Shown here: in pieces, positions 42,857 to 51,862 of the stretch
Layout of the letters: every line of letters begins with the position of its first letter
Position numbering within the stretch: position 1 is the stretch's first letter
Source of the DNA: Ferruginibacter sp.
GTDB taxonomy: Bacteria > Bacteroidota > Bacteroidia > Chitinophagales > Chitinophagaceae
Assembly (NCBI GenBank): GCA_017983695.1
Contig: JAGOAX010000010.1
Span: 128,716-192,715 of the forward strand
Reading direction: 5' to 3'
DNA: 64,000 nucleotides
The notes under the pieces: generated by a model
Told to the model about the DNA's origin: nothing
The model's database searches: none
What the model saw: only the letters and a program-made list of their open reading frames with translations
Made by a program: the position numbers and the translations under genes

Positions 42857-45800
42857 TTATTTAGGGTTCTTCAATTTTCCGTTCCAAACCTTTTTCCCTT
42901 GTATTCTTCTTACCAAATACATTATTCCAACAAAAATGAAAAAGAAGGGGCCTGCAAAACCTAACAAACCTATAAACTTAGTGCCATAGAATTGTTCCAT
43001 CGGCCTGCGTAATCTTTCAGAAATAATGTACATACTCGGTACCATTATCAGCGTAAGGAAGAATGCGAATATTAAACCGAATATCATCGTCCAGCTTAAA
43101 GGCCCCCAGAACACCACACTATCTCCACCAAAGAAAATATGCGGATTAAGGTGCTGGAAGAACGATACGAAATCAATATTAAAACCAACGGCCAGTGGTA
43201 ACAATCCTAATATAGTTGCCACCGCAGTAAGTAATACCGGTATGATACGGATCTTACCGGCTTCAATAGCAGCTGCTTTAGTACGCATTCCCCGTCCTCT
43301 TAGTTCATCTGTAAATTCTATTAACAGAATACCGTTTTTAATTACAATACCGGCCAGTGCAATAATACCTACACCTAACATTATCGTTGCTATTGTCATA
43401 CCTGTAAAAGCATAACCCAACAATACACCAATAATACTGAAGAATATTTCGGTGATCACAATAAACGGTTTACTGATACTGTTAAACTGCAATACCAATA
43501 TCATAAATATTATGCCCAATGCAATTACTAAAGCCCAACCCAAAAAAGCTTGCGTTTCTTTTTCCTGCTCACTTTGTCCGCTCAGTTTCAACGTAACATC
43601 TGCAGGTATTTTATTTTTAGTTTTAAAGTCATCCAGTTTTATCTGCAGCTCTTCATTTACCTTACCTACCATGGTAGGATCAAGCACATTACTTTGCAGC
43701 TGTATGGTGCGTTTTACATTTTTACGTTTAATAGCACCTGTTGCTGTTGTCAGTTCTTTAGTTGCTACCGCACTTATAGGAATACTTTTTACTCTCATGG
43801 TATTCATATCCATAAATGTAATACGCATGTTCATTAAATCGTCCATATTATGCCGCACCAGATCTGTACTGCGTACCTGAATTTTATATTCATCTTCGCC
43901 ATCTTTTAATTTACTTACTTCTTTACCAAATAAAGCAGTACGAATTTCCATACCAATCTGGCCAGTGCTTAAACCTTCCATCATCGCTTTTTCCCTGTCC
44001 ACATTTATACTTATTTCCGGGCTGTTTAAATCTACATCCATCTGTAAGTTTTCAATGCCATCCACCTGGTTGGTATCCATATAGTGCGATAAATCGTTGG
44101 CTACTTTTGCAATGCTTTCAAAATTATCTCCCTGTATTTCTATATTTACCGGGGGGTCAGTTGGAGGTCCACCATCTTCCTGCGCCACTTCTATACTTGC
44201 ACCGGGTATACCCACCATCTGCCTGCGTATCTCTTCTTTAAAAGGCAATGTTTTTTTGCCCTCTCTTTTATCATATTCTACAAACGACACCTGTATACGG
44301 CCAAGATTAGGCTGCACACTCCTGTTATTATCTCTTGGATTGTTTGCACTAACGGCAACATTGGTAATGATACTTTCTACAATACCGCCGGGCTGTGTGG
44401 GTAATTCTTTTTCTAAAATTTTTTGTACCCTGCCTTCTAATACATGCGTAACACTGTCGGTGTATTTAATATCGGTACCTACGGGTAATTTAACATACAC
44501 ATACACAAAATTAGGATCGCCGCTTGGGAAGAAAGTGGATTTATTGCCACGGGCCATCAGCAACAATAATGAAATGATAAACAAACCGAATAAAGATACA
44601 AAAGCCCACATTGGCCTCCAGCCCACCAATATCCATTTTAATAATTTTTCGTAGCGGTTCATTAAACCAGGTAATACTTTTTTCTGGAAAGCATGTATGG
44701 CATCATTTAAAACATATGCATTAAACACCATCAGGATGGCCATCAGCAATAAAAAATTGGCCATACCATGATTACCCGGAATATGCAATAAAACACCTGC
44801 TACAGCAAAAATGATAAACCATTTATTTGTCCAGATGGCTTTCTTTGGTTTTTCAAATTCTTTACCCTCGGGCTTCATAAAGCTTACTGCAAAAACCGGG
44901 TTAAAAATAAACGCTACAATTAATGAGGCTGCCAGAGTAAGAATAAGCATGGTAGGTAAGTAAATCATAAACTTACCAATCAAGCCCTTCCATAACAATA
45001 ATGGAAAGAACGGCGCCAAAGTAGTTGCCGTACCTGCCAGTACCGGAATAAAAACTTCTCCTGCGGCTTCTTTTGCACTTCGCACTATCGGCACTTTGCC
45101 GTTGTTATAAATACGATGGGTATTTTCTATCACCACAATAGCATCATCTACAATTATACCCAGGCCAAGCAACAACGCAAACAGTACAATAAAGTTTAGC
45201 GTTACAGTTGTACCAATAATTCCATCTGCCAGCGGTAAAAACATAAATGCCACAAACACACTCAGCGGCACACTTAATGCTACAAAGAAGGCGTTTGTAA
45301 CACCCATAAAAAACATCAAAATAATTAACACCAGTACAAAACCAATGATGATGGTATTTACCAGCTCGTTAAAAGATGTTTTGGTAGCCTTGCTTAAATC
45401 ACCTGTAATAACCACATTCAAATCTTTAGGCAACTCTTCTTTTTCCTTCATCTCGGTAACAATGCCTTTAATTTTATCAGCCGCATTTATCAGGTTTTCT
45501 CCGGCACGTTTTACTATATTAAGTGTTACCACATTCTTTCCATCTAAACGGGCATAACTGTCTTTTTCTTTAATGGTATCTACCAGCTGAGCAATATCTT
45601 TTAAATACACTGTAGCACCTTGTGCACTACTGCGTACTACAATATTGTTAAGATTAAGTGCACTGGTGAACTGCCCTTTTACTTTTATGGTACGGCGCAT
45701 ATCACCCACTTCAATCATACCGCCGGTAATATCCCTGTTCTCCCTGCTGATAGCGTTTTCAATATCCATAAAACTTATCCTTGCCTGGCTCATTTTGTAA

Positions 45801-46411
45801 GGATCTACATTTACCTGAATCTCACGTTCCGGTGCACCTACAATTTCGGCACGGGTAATTTCGGTAAGCTCTTCAAACTTATCCTGCATTTTATCGGCAT
45901 ACTGTTTAAGTTTAATGCCATCATAATCGCCGCTAACGTTTACAAACATGATGGGCATTTCGCTGAATGCAAATTCAGCCACATCCGGTTCAGAAGTTAA
46001 ATCAGTTGGCAGATCAGTTTTTGCCCTGTCGATAGCATCTTTTACTTTTTGTTTCGCTACTTCCGTTTTTACATCGGTATCAAACTCGGTTACTATCAAA
46101 CTATAATCGGCCTGCGAAGTGCTGGTAATTTTTTTAACCTTGGCCCCGCTGATACCTTTCAATTCTTTTTCAATTGGTCTTGTTACCAGGTTCTCAATAT
46201 CTTTTGGAGAGTTACCTGCATATACCGTAACGATCGAAATAGTTGGTACTACAATGTCCGGAAACTGCTCCTTGGGCATTGTATTGAATTTGATAAGGCC
46301 AAAAGCCGATATCAACACTGCAATAATGTACACTGCTGTACGGTTATCTACTGCCCAGCTGGTAGGTTTAAATTCTTTAAATTTTTCTTTTATTCCTTCT
46401 ATAAAATTCAT
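42857..46411 (-). CDS. RND efflux pump, inner-membrane permease
   Basis: 1184 residues, twelve membrane helices and two large periplasmic loops. Signatures are MPKEQFPDIVVPTISIVTVY, the porter-domain repeats and the proton-relay Asp pair in GLGIIVDDAIVVIENTHR (TM4). This is an AcrB/MexB-like HAE1-type drug or hydrophobe exporter rather than a copper CusA, by absence of the methionine-rich sites as far as I can see. It is last in tetR-tolC-adaptor-pump. A 240-base gap with two REP-like repeats separates it from the adaptor gene. Confidence 0.94.
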   Translation of the reverse strand: MNFIEGIKEKFKEFKPTSWAVDNRTAVYIIAVLISAFGLIKFNTMPKEQFPDIVVPTISIVTVYAGNSPKDIENLVTRPIEKELKGISGAKVKKITSTSQADYSLIVTEFDTDVKTEVAKQKVKDAIDRAKTDLPTDLTSEPDVAEFAFSEMPIMFVNVSGDYDGIKLKQYADKMQDKFEELTEITRAEIVGAPEREIQVNVDPYKMSQARISFMDIENAISRENRDITGGMIEVGDMRRTIKVKGQFTSALNLNNIVVRSSAQGATVYLKDIAQLVDTIKEKDSYARLDGKNVVTLNIVKRAGENLINAADKIKGIVTEMKEKEELPKDLNVVITGDLSKATKTSFNELVNTIIIGFVLVLIILMFFMGVTNAFFVALSVPLSVFVAFMFLPLADGIIGTTVTLNFIVLFALLLGLGIIVDDAIVVIENTHRIYNNGKVPIVRSAKEAAGEVFIPVLAGTATTLAPFFPLLLWKGLIGKFMIYLPTMLILTLAASLIVAFIFNPVFAVSFMKPEGKEFEKPKKAIWTNKWFIIFAVAGVLLHIPGNHGMANFLLLMAILMVFNAYVLNDAIHAFQKKVLPGLMNRYEKLLKWILVGWRPMWAFVSLFGLFIISLLLLMARGNKSTFFPSGDPNFVYVYVKLPVGTDIKYTDSVTHVLEGRVQKILEKELPTQPGGIVESIITNVAVSANNPRDNNRSVQPNLGRIQVSFVEYDKREGKKTLPFKEEIRRQMVGIPGASIEVAQEDGGPPTDPPVNIEIQGDNFESIAKVANDLSHYMDTNQVDGIENLQMDVDLNSPEISINVDREKAMMEGLSTGQIGMEIRTALFGKEVSKLKDGEDEYKIQVRSTDLVRHNMDDLMNMRITFMDMNTMRVKSIPISAVATKELTTATGAIKRKNVKRTIQLQSNVLDPTMVGKVNEELQIKLDDFKTKNKIPADVTLKLSGQSEQEKETQAFLGWALVIALGIIFMILVLQFNSISKPFIVITEIFFSIIGVLLGYAFTGMTIATIMLGVGIIALAGIVIKNGILLIEFTDELRGRGMRTKAAAIEAGKIRIIPVLLTAVATILGLLPLAVGFNIDFVSFFQHLNPHIFFGGDSVVFWGPLSWTMIFGLIFAFFLTLIMVPSMYIISERLRRPMEQFYGTKFIGLLGFAGPFFFIFVGIMYLVRRIQGKKVWNGKLKNPK

Positions 46412-46428
46412 AAAAATATTTTAGTTTG

Positions 46429-46653
46429 GCCCCTAGCCCCTAAAGGGGAATATGATTGAGATTGTGTTTATTTATTTTGTACCCGGCAATTAATTACTAT
46501 TCAACTTCATTGGCGTCGCACTCTTCAACTGCATTTCTCTATTCAGCTTAATTATGTTTTGCAATTCATTCGCCACATTCTTTCAAATCTAAAAAGCTAT
46601 CAAAATTATTGTACTCTAAAGTTCCCCCTTCAGGGGGCGGAGGGGGCTCTTAC
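46429..46653. repeat. REPIN-like inverted repeat pair C/D between adaptor and pump genes
   Basis: Copy C (46429-46455: GCCCCTAGCCCCTAAAGGGG AAT) and copy D (46618-46653, inverted: GTTCCCCCTTCAGGGGG CGGAGGGGGCTC) face each other with AATTCCCC sides inward. About 160 non-coding bases separate them. Copy D reaches into the stop codon region of the adaptor gene (TAA at 46650-46652). Confidence 0.75.
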
Positions 46654-47861
46654 AATGTTGTTGTTATAGTTTGTCCCTCGTATAAATTCTGAAATCCTTC
46701 TGTTACCAATTGGTCGCCTGCTTTAAGGCCAGCTTTTATTTCTACTTTTTCGCCATACACTTCGCCAATGGTTACAATTACACGGTGTGCTGTGGCTTTG
46801 CCATTACTGCTTTTGGTTAATACAAAAACATATTTACCTGTTTCATCGCTTTGCACCATATTAACCGGAATTACCACGGCATTAGCTGCAGTATAATCCA
46901 ATATTTTTATCACTGCCGACTGGCTTGGTTTTAATGTAGCATCGTAGGGAATTTTTGCTTCAGCAATAAACCCTCTTTGCAAAGGATCAATAGATTGACT
47001 GATTAAGGAGATAGCAGAATTGATCTTTCTATTGGCATCCGGTATGGTTATTTCTACTGGAGAGCCTTTATGCATCCTGGTCAAATAATTTTCAGGCACA
47101 TTGATAACTACTTTTAATGAAGAAGTATTTACAATTTTAATTTGTGGCCCTGTAGCTCCCATGCCGGAAAAAGTTTCACCTACTCTTATCGCAACAACAT
47201 CAGCAACACCACTTACATCGCTGTAAACATTGGCAGTATTCAATTGTTCCTGCAAAGTTTTTATTTGTTCGTTGGCTGCAGACAATTGATTTTCCAGTCC
47301 GGTTACATTGGTTTTAGCAGAGATCAATTGTACTTCGGTACCAATACCCTGGTCCCAAAGATTTTTTTGACGCTGGTAAATATTTTTTGCAAAACCTAAT
47401 TGTGTTTTAATCCCTTCCAACTGTTGTTTTGCTGCTGTTACACTCTGGCGCATAATGGCATCATCCAGTTTTAATAATAACTGGCCTTTTTTTACAAATT
47501 GCCCCTGTGTTACATATACTGCTTTTACCTGCGCAGGCCCCATGCGTGGAGAGATATAAGAAATATTATCCGCATCTACCTTGCCCATCAGATCGATAAA
47601 GTGTTGAAAGTTTTGTGTGGTAACCGGTGCTACGCCTACCAGTTTTATTTTTGCAGTATTAGCAGCATTGGTATCTAATTTTAAAAGATCGGCTTCCAGT
47701 TTTTTTATATCAGCTTCATGCCCTGCTTTTTCCTTTTTTGCTTTTTCCAGCTTTGCTTTAATATCATTTATTGCCGCTTCACCTTCTTTTTTACTTCCGC
47801 CGCAACTTGCCAAAATAAAGGCAGCTGTAATAATCAGTCCGAATGTTTTTGTTTGTTTCAT
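46650..47861 (-). CDS. RND efflux periplasmic adaptor (membrane fusion lipoprotein)
   Basis: 403 residues. Lipobox ILASC (Cys20), a coiled-coil hairpin (about 30-65 and 140-205), lipoyl-like half motifs (VYVTQGQFVKKGQLLLKLDD and NVYSDVSGVADVVAIRVGE), beta-barrel and membrane-proximal domains. It bridges the inner-membrane pump to the TolC-like outer channel. It lies 30 bases downstream of tolC and before the pump. Confidence 0.93.
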   Translation of the reverse strand: MKQTKTFGLIITAAFILASCGGSKKEGEAAINDIKAKLEKAKKEKAGHEADIKKLEADLLKLDTNAANTAKIKLVGVAPVTTQNFQHFIDLMGKVDADNISYISPRMGPAQVKAVYVTQGQFVKKGQLLLKLDDAIMRQSVTAAKQQLEGIKTQLGFAKNIYQRQKNLWDQGIGTEVQLISAKTNVTGLENQLSAANEQIKTLQEQLNTANVYSDVSGVADVVAIRVGETFSGMGATGPQIKIVNTSSLKVVINVPENYLTRMHKGSPVEITIPDANRKINSAISLISQSIDPLQRGFIAEAKIPYDATLKPSQSAVIKILDYTAANAVVIPVNMVQSDETGKYVFVLTKSSNGKATAHRVIVTIGEVYGEKVEIKAGLKAGDQLVTEGFQNLYEGQTITTTL

Positions 47862-47892
47862 ATTGTTAGTTTGATACTTTAATGTTTATGGT

Positions 47893-49293
47893 TTATAATT
47901 TACCGGCAGCTTTCAGCCAATCAATTTTTGCGGTGATAGCATCATATAAACTGCTGTAATAATTGGTTTGTGCTACTTTTAATTCTGTTTGAGCATTATA
48001 TATTTCCTGGTTGCTGCCAAGGCCCTGTTCATATTTTTTCTTAGTGGTATTGTACACATTTTCTGCCAGTACTGTATTTTGTTTCTGATTATCCATAGTT
48101 AATAATGCACTCGTCATTTTAATACGGCTTTGTGTTACATCGTAATCAATACTTTGTTTTAACTGCTCCATATTGTTTTGTGTTTTTTGCAACTCGTACC
48201 TGCTTTGCTGTATCAATGCATTTTTTCTGTTACCATCAAAAATGGGTACCGATATTTTTAATCCTATCAATGATGTGGTAAACCAATCGCCTTTACCAAA
48301 AAAATTGAAACTGCTGCGCTGTGCATTTTTACTAAAACTGCCAAATGCTGCTACGGTAGGTATTTTACTCAGTTTGTAGCGGCTTATATTATAATTGCCC
48401 AGTTGTTCAGCTACAGTAAGTAATTGAAATTCTTTCCGGTTTTTATAATCGTATGCTTCGTTAAGGATATTATCTTTTAATGATTCATCGCTTAATGTAT
48501 CAATTAAAACCAGATCTTCCTGCTGCGGCATACCCATTAAAAACTTTAAGCCGCTGTTGCCTGTTGTTAATGCGTTAACTATTTTTTCTTTTTCGGTTTT
48601 TATATTGTTCAGCTGCACCTGCACTTTATCTACATCCAGTTTTTCTGCAAAACCATTTTTATAAATTTCCCTGGTGTCTTTCAGCAATTTTTCAAACCTT
48701 TCAATATTGGCATCTAAAGAAGCTAACTGGCTTTTGCCCACAACCAACTGATAATAAATTTTCATTACATTGGCTTTTATTTGCTCCTGTGTAACTTCTG
48801 CAGTTCTTTTATAAAAATCCAATACAGCACTTCTAGCTTTCAGGCCGACAAAAACTTGCCCATCAAATAATAACTGTGATATATCTGCACTACCAGTCAT
48901 ACTCCATGGTTGTACAATTGAGAAAGGAAGATCAGGAAAGTTACCCGGACTTGTTATTAGTGCCCCTGTATTGCCATCTTTTACATTATTCTTCTCCAAT
49001 ATCCCGTATATCTGTGGCTGAATAAAATCAGGAATAGGTTGAATTGGAACTTTAAAGTAGTGGTTTCCGCCAAAACTTGCACTTACCTGCGGATAAGCAG
49101 CCGAAGTAATCTGCCTGTTTACCTGCTCCTGTACTTTAACATCCAGTAATGCATTTTTTACCTGTGTGGCATTTTTTGTGGCGTAATCCACTGCCTGTTT
49201 TACATTAAATTCATTTTTCTGCTGTGCAAAAACACCTGCAGATAGTAACACCATACTTATTAAAGCGGTGCCACTAGGCCAAATTTTTTTCAT
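47893..49293 (-). CDS. TolC-family outer-membrane efflux channel
   Basis: 466 residues: signal peptide (ending VFA-QQKNEF), two OEP repeats with long helices (NATQVKNALLDVKVQEQVN; NTTKKKYEQGLGSNQEIYNAQTELKVAQTNYY) and alternating beta strands. It forms the trimeric outer-membrane duct of the tripartite pump. Its ATG lies 20 bases inside the 3' end of the tetR gene, so it is translationally coupled to the repressor. Confidence 0.94.
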   Translation of the reverse strand: MKKIWPSGTALISMVLLSAGVFAQQKNEFNVKQAVDYATKNATQVKNALLDVKVQEQVNRQITSAAYPQVSASFGGNHYFKVPIQPIPDFIQPQIYGILEKNNVKDGNTGALITSPGNFPDLPFSIVQPWSMTGSADISQLLFDGQVFVGLKARSAVLDFYKRTAEVTQEQIKANVMKIYYQLVVGKSQLASLDANIERFEKLLKDTREIYKNGFAEKLDVDKVQVQLNNIKTEKEKIVNALTTGNSGLKFLMGMPQQEDLVLIDTLSDESLKDNILNEAYDYKNRKEFQLLTVAEQLGNYNISRYKLSKIPTVAAFGSFSKNAQRSSFNFFGKGDWFTTSLIGLKISVPIFDGNRKNALIQQSRYELQKTQNNMEQLKQSIDYDVTQSRIKMTSALLTMDNQKQNTVLAENVYNTTKKKYEQGLGSNQEIYNAQTELKVAQTNYYSSLYDAITAKIDWLKAAGKL

Positions 49294-49912
49294 TAGTGTT
49301 CGTCTTTTTAGTAGTTCTGTCTTGTTGATATTTTGTAATTAGTTTGTGCCCTTTTATTGTAGCTAAGCCAAAAATAAAATGGGTGGTAAATTCTACTTCT
49401 ACTTTTAATAAGCTGTATTTAGTTTTGGGAAATAACCCCTGGTTAAAAGGCAGCATCATCGATTCCAACCTTAGTTTAATCAGTATATCCCTATCCATAT
49501 CTGTACGATATAATTCCTCTGCAATACCTCTTTCAAAATTCTCCTGCAGCACTTTGTATAAAAAGGAATATTTGTGCTGCTTAAATTTTTCGAAAGATTT
49601 TGGGTAATATTTTTCCAGTTCAAATAAAATAGTAGGGTTCATGTTCTGAAACATTTCCTGCATCATATCCATGGCTAAAAAAACTTCATGAATGGCGTCT
49701 TTTGCTGTTGATTTATCCTTCATGCAGCAATCCTGGTTGTGGTTGATGATATCCACCATTACAGCATCCACCAGCTCATCCTTATCGGCGTAATACTGGT
49801 AAATGGTCTTTTTACTTGCCCCCATCTGCAGTGCAATTTCATCCATGGTAACCGATCTTACTCCGTATTGCATGAACAGGTCGTGGGCTTTTTGTTTAAT
49901 TCTGTCTTTCAA
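49274..49912 (-). CDS. TetR/AcrR-family transcriptional repressor
   Basis: 212 residues: N-terminal HTH (KAHDLFMQYGVRSVTMDEIALQMGASKKTIYQYYADKDELV) and a divergent ligand-binding helical domain. The start is TTG at 49912: an in-frame TAA lies two codons upstream and the next ATG would cut the HTH. It is the first gene of the tetR-tolC-adaptor-pump operon. The operon promoter has a 9-10-9 inverted repeat, so the protein very likely represses its own operon until a pump substrate binds it. Confidence 0.93.
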   Translation of the reverse strand: MKDRIKQKAHDLFMQYGVRSVTMDEIALQMGASKKTIYQYYADKDELVDAVMVDIINHNQDCCMKDKSTAKDAIHEVFLAMDMMQEMFQNMNPTILFELEKYYPKSFEKFKQHKYSFLYKVLQENFERGIAEELYRTDMDRDILIKLRLESMMLPFNQGLFPKTKYSLLKVEVEFTTHFIFGLATIKGHKLITKYQQDRTTKKTNTNEKNLA

Positions 49913-49935
49913 TTTTTATTTTTCTTAATCGGGGG

Positions 49936-49972
49936 CAAAACTATGGAAACTTTTTGAGTTGCCAAAGTTTCC
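49936..49972 (-). promoter_or_regulatory. Efflux operon promoter with overlapping TetR operator
   Basis: Minus-strand promoter TTTG (49963-49966), 19 bases, TAGTTTTG (49936-49943). A perfect inverted repeat, GGAAACTTT (49945-49953) with AAAGTTTCC (49964-49972), fills the -33 box and the spacer. It is the likely binding site of the adjacent TetR protein. Confidence 0.8.
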
Positions 49973-50064
49973 TTTACTTTTTTTTTCCGATGGTAACAAT
50001 TATTTAACCCGTAGTACTTGAAATACGCTAAAAACCACATTTAAAAATTGGTGTGTCATTCTAT

Positions 50065-50072
50065 TATCTTTG
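50065..50072 (+). promoter_or_regulatory. -7 box of the DUF502 gene
   Basis: TATCTTTG, 20 bases before ATG 50093. A TTG 14 bases further upstream is closer than usual for the -33 element. Confidence 0.5.
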
Positions 50073-50092
50073 AGGTATTAAAATGAATTAAT

Positions 50093-50707
50093 ATGAAAAA
50101 GCCTTTTAGTTATGGTAAGCTGCTGCAGTATTTTTTACAGGGCTTATTAATACTGGCTCCACTTGCAATTACTGCTTATTCTATTTTCTGGGTGGTTAGT
50201 TCCATCGACAGTTTATTACCCATTTTTACCTATACAGATGACAAGGGTGCTGTAAAAGTGCAGAATTACGGCATTGGGTTTATTATTATAATAGCAGCAC
50301 TCATTGTAATTGGTTATTTCAGTTCCTTTTTTATTACTGGCAGATTGGTAAATTTTGTTGATAAGATATTGGAAAAAACGCCGGGTATAAAATATATTTA
50401 CTCCACCACCCGTGATTTTTTTGAAGCCTTTGCAGGCGATAATAAAAAATTTACCAAAAATGTGCTGGCCAATGTAGATGACAATGATGTGTGGCGCTTT
50501 GGTTTTATTACCAGAGAGGATATGGAAGAATTTGACCTTAAAGATTATGTAACGGTATATATACCGATGGCCTATTCCGTAGCAGGTAATGTATATGTAA
50601 TTCCTAAATCGAGAGTAAAACCTATTACCAATATAAGCGCTGCACAAACTATGAAGTTTGCAGTAAGTGGCGGTATCACAGATGTGGATGATACTCCAGT
50701 TCCCTAA
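50093..50707 (+). CDS. DUF502-family membrane protein
   Basis: 204 residues: two membrane helices (about 17-38 and 62-82) and a C-terminal soluble domain with DFFEAFAGDNKKF, WRFGFITRED and VTVYIPMAYSVAGNVYVIPKSRV, the DUF502 hallmark. Function is unknown. It has its own promoter and is followed 43 bases later by the nuclease gene, so they may be co-transcribed. Confidence 0.9.
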   Translation: MKKPFSYGKLLQYFLQGLLILAPLAITAYSIFWVVSSIDSLLPIFTYTDDKGAVKVQNYGIGFIIIIAALIVIGYFSSFFITGRLVNFVDKILEKTPGIKYIYSTTRDFFEAFAGDNKKFTKNVLANVDDNDVWRFGFITREDMEEFDLKDYVTVYIPMAYSVAGNVYVIPKSRVKPITNISAAQTMKFAVSGGITDVDDTPVP

Positions 50708-50750
50708 ACCTGCTCCGGAAGAAAACCCTTTTATAACTCAAAAAGGTTGC

Positions 50751-51728
50751 ATGAAAAAAGTAGTATTAATTGTTGCATTATTAATTATTCATTCCAACTG
50801 TTACTGCTGGGGTTTTTATGCCCATCAAAAAATAAATTACCACGCTGTATTTTTATTGCCTCCGGAGATGATGGTATTGTATAAACCCAATATTGATTTT
50901 TTAAGTGAACATGCCGTTGACCCCGATAAAAGAAGATATGCTGTGCCCGAAGAAGGACCAAGACATTATATTGATATTGACCATTATGGCAAATATCCTT
51001 ACGATAGTTTACCAAGGAAATGGAATGATGCTGTTGCAAAGTTTGGTGAAGACTCTTTAAATAAATTTGGTATTGTACCCTGGCATATACAAACTATGCT
51101 TGCCAGGTTAACTGCTGCTTTTAAAGAAAAAAATTTTAGTAAGATACTGAAGAATAGTGCCGAAATTGGCCACTACCTTGGCGATGCTCATGTACCATTA
51201 CATGCCAACAGCAACCACAACGGGCAATACACCAATCAAAGAGGTATACATGGTTTTTGGGAAAGCCGGGTGCCGGAACTGCTTGCAGAAAAAGAATTTG
51301 ATTTTTTTATAGGCAAGGCAGGGTACATAAAAAACCCGGGTGACTTTATTTGGAAACGGGTATTGGAAAGCGCTAAAGCAAGCGATAGTGTTTTGCTTTT
51401 TGAAAAAGAGCTGACCAAACAATTTGGTGATGATAAAAAATATGCTTTTGAAGAACGAAATGGGAAAATCATCCGCCAATACTCATCTGCCTTTACCATT
51501 GCCTTTAATAAAAAATTAGATGGTATGATTGAAAGAAGAATGCGCCAAAGCATTTATGCCATTGCCAGTTTTTGGTACACCGCCTGGGTAAATGCCGGGC
51601 AGCCCGACCTTAAAAGCCTCGTAAATAAAAAATTTACGGAGCAGGATTTAAAAGAATTTGAAGAATTAAATAATAACTGGAAGGCCGGAGGCAAAATGAT
51701 TGGAAAAGAAGAAACCCCTATCCCCTGA
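50751..51728 (+). CDS. S1/P1-type zinc-dependent nuclease/phospholipase C family protein
   Basis: 325 residues: signal peptide (MKKVVLIVALLIIHSNCYC), mature Trp-rich N-terminus WGFYAHQKINYHAV, and the metal-binding His/Asp motifs of the S1/P1 and PLC family: HIQTML, GHYLGDAHVPLHA (HxxxD) and IHGFWESRVPEL. It probably cuts extracellular nucleic acid or phosphoesters. ATG 50751 starts the signal peptide. The last four codons (TPIP and TGA) come from a REP-like repeat, so the stop codon sits in the hairpin loop. Confidence 0.85.
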   Translation: MKKVVLIVALLIIHSNCYCWGFYAHQKINYHAVFLLPPEMMVLYKPNIDFLSEHAVDPDKRRYAVPEEGPRHYIDIDHYGKYPYDSLPRKWNDAVAKFGEDSLNKFGIVPWHIQTMLARLTAAFKEKNFSKILKNSAEIGHYLGDAHVPLHANSNHNGQYTNQRGIHGFWESRVPELLAEKEFDFFIGKAGYIKNPGDFIWKRVLESAKASDSVLLFEKELTKQFGDDKKYAFEERNGKIIRQYSSAFTIAFNKKLDGMIERRMRQSIYAIASFWYTAWVNAGQPDLKSLVNKKFTEQDLKEFEELNNNWKAGGKMIGKEETPIP

Positions 51729-51862
51729 AGGGGAAATAGAATAAAATAGATTAGGTAGATTTATTTAATATTTCAAATTTATCTTCTTTTTGCTTTTATT
51801 ACTTTTGCAAAAATCATTTAAATGACGCTTTTAAATTCCCCCTTTAGGGGACAGGGGCTCCA
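51711..51862. repeat. REPIN-like inverted repeat pair E/F spanning the nuclease stop and serC start
   Basis: Copy E (51714-51738: ACCCCTATCCCCTGAAGGGG AAAT) and inverted copy F (51833-51862: AAATTCCCCCTTTAGGGG ACAGGGGCTCC) face each other over about 95 bases. Copy E contributes the nuclease stop. Copy F encodes residues 5-14 of SerC. The spacer contains the serC promoter. Confidence 0.8.
51800..51807 (+). promoter_or_regulatory. -7 box of serC
   Basis: TACTTTTG, 14 bases before ATG 51822, located inside the E/F repeat pair. Confidence 0.6.

Noticed and set aside
43452..44654. Several plus-strand frames of 90-185 codons inside the RND pump gene
   Set aside because: They are antisense to a certain 1184-residue pump and have the Ser/Leu/Ile-rich composition typical of antisense shadows in this codon usage.
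45620..46459. Two long plus-strand frames antisense to the start of the pump gene
   Set aside because: Tyr/His/Phe-rich shadow translations with no motifs. The pump reading frame is well supported.
46460..46615. Possible decayed gene or second repeat between REP copies C and D
   Set aside because: I could not read a protein remnant on either strand, and no other copy of the stretch was found in the window.
50667..50750. GTG start for the nuclease gene inside the DUF502 gene
   Set aside because: ATG 50751 opens a clear signal peptide. The extension is an out-of-frame reading of the DUF502 3' end.
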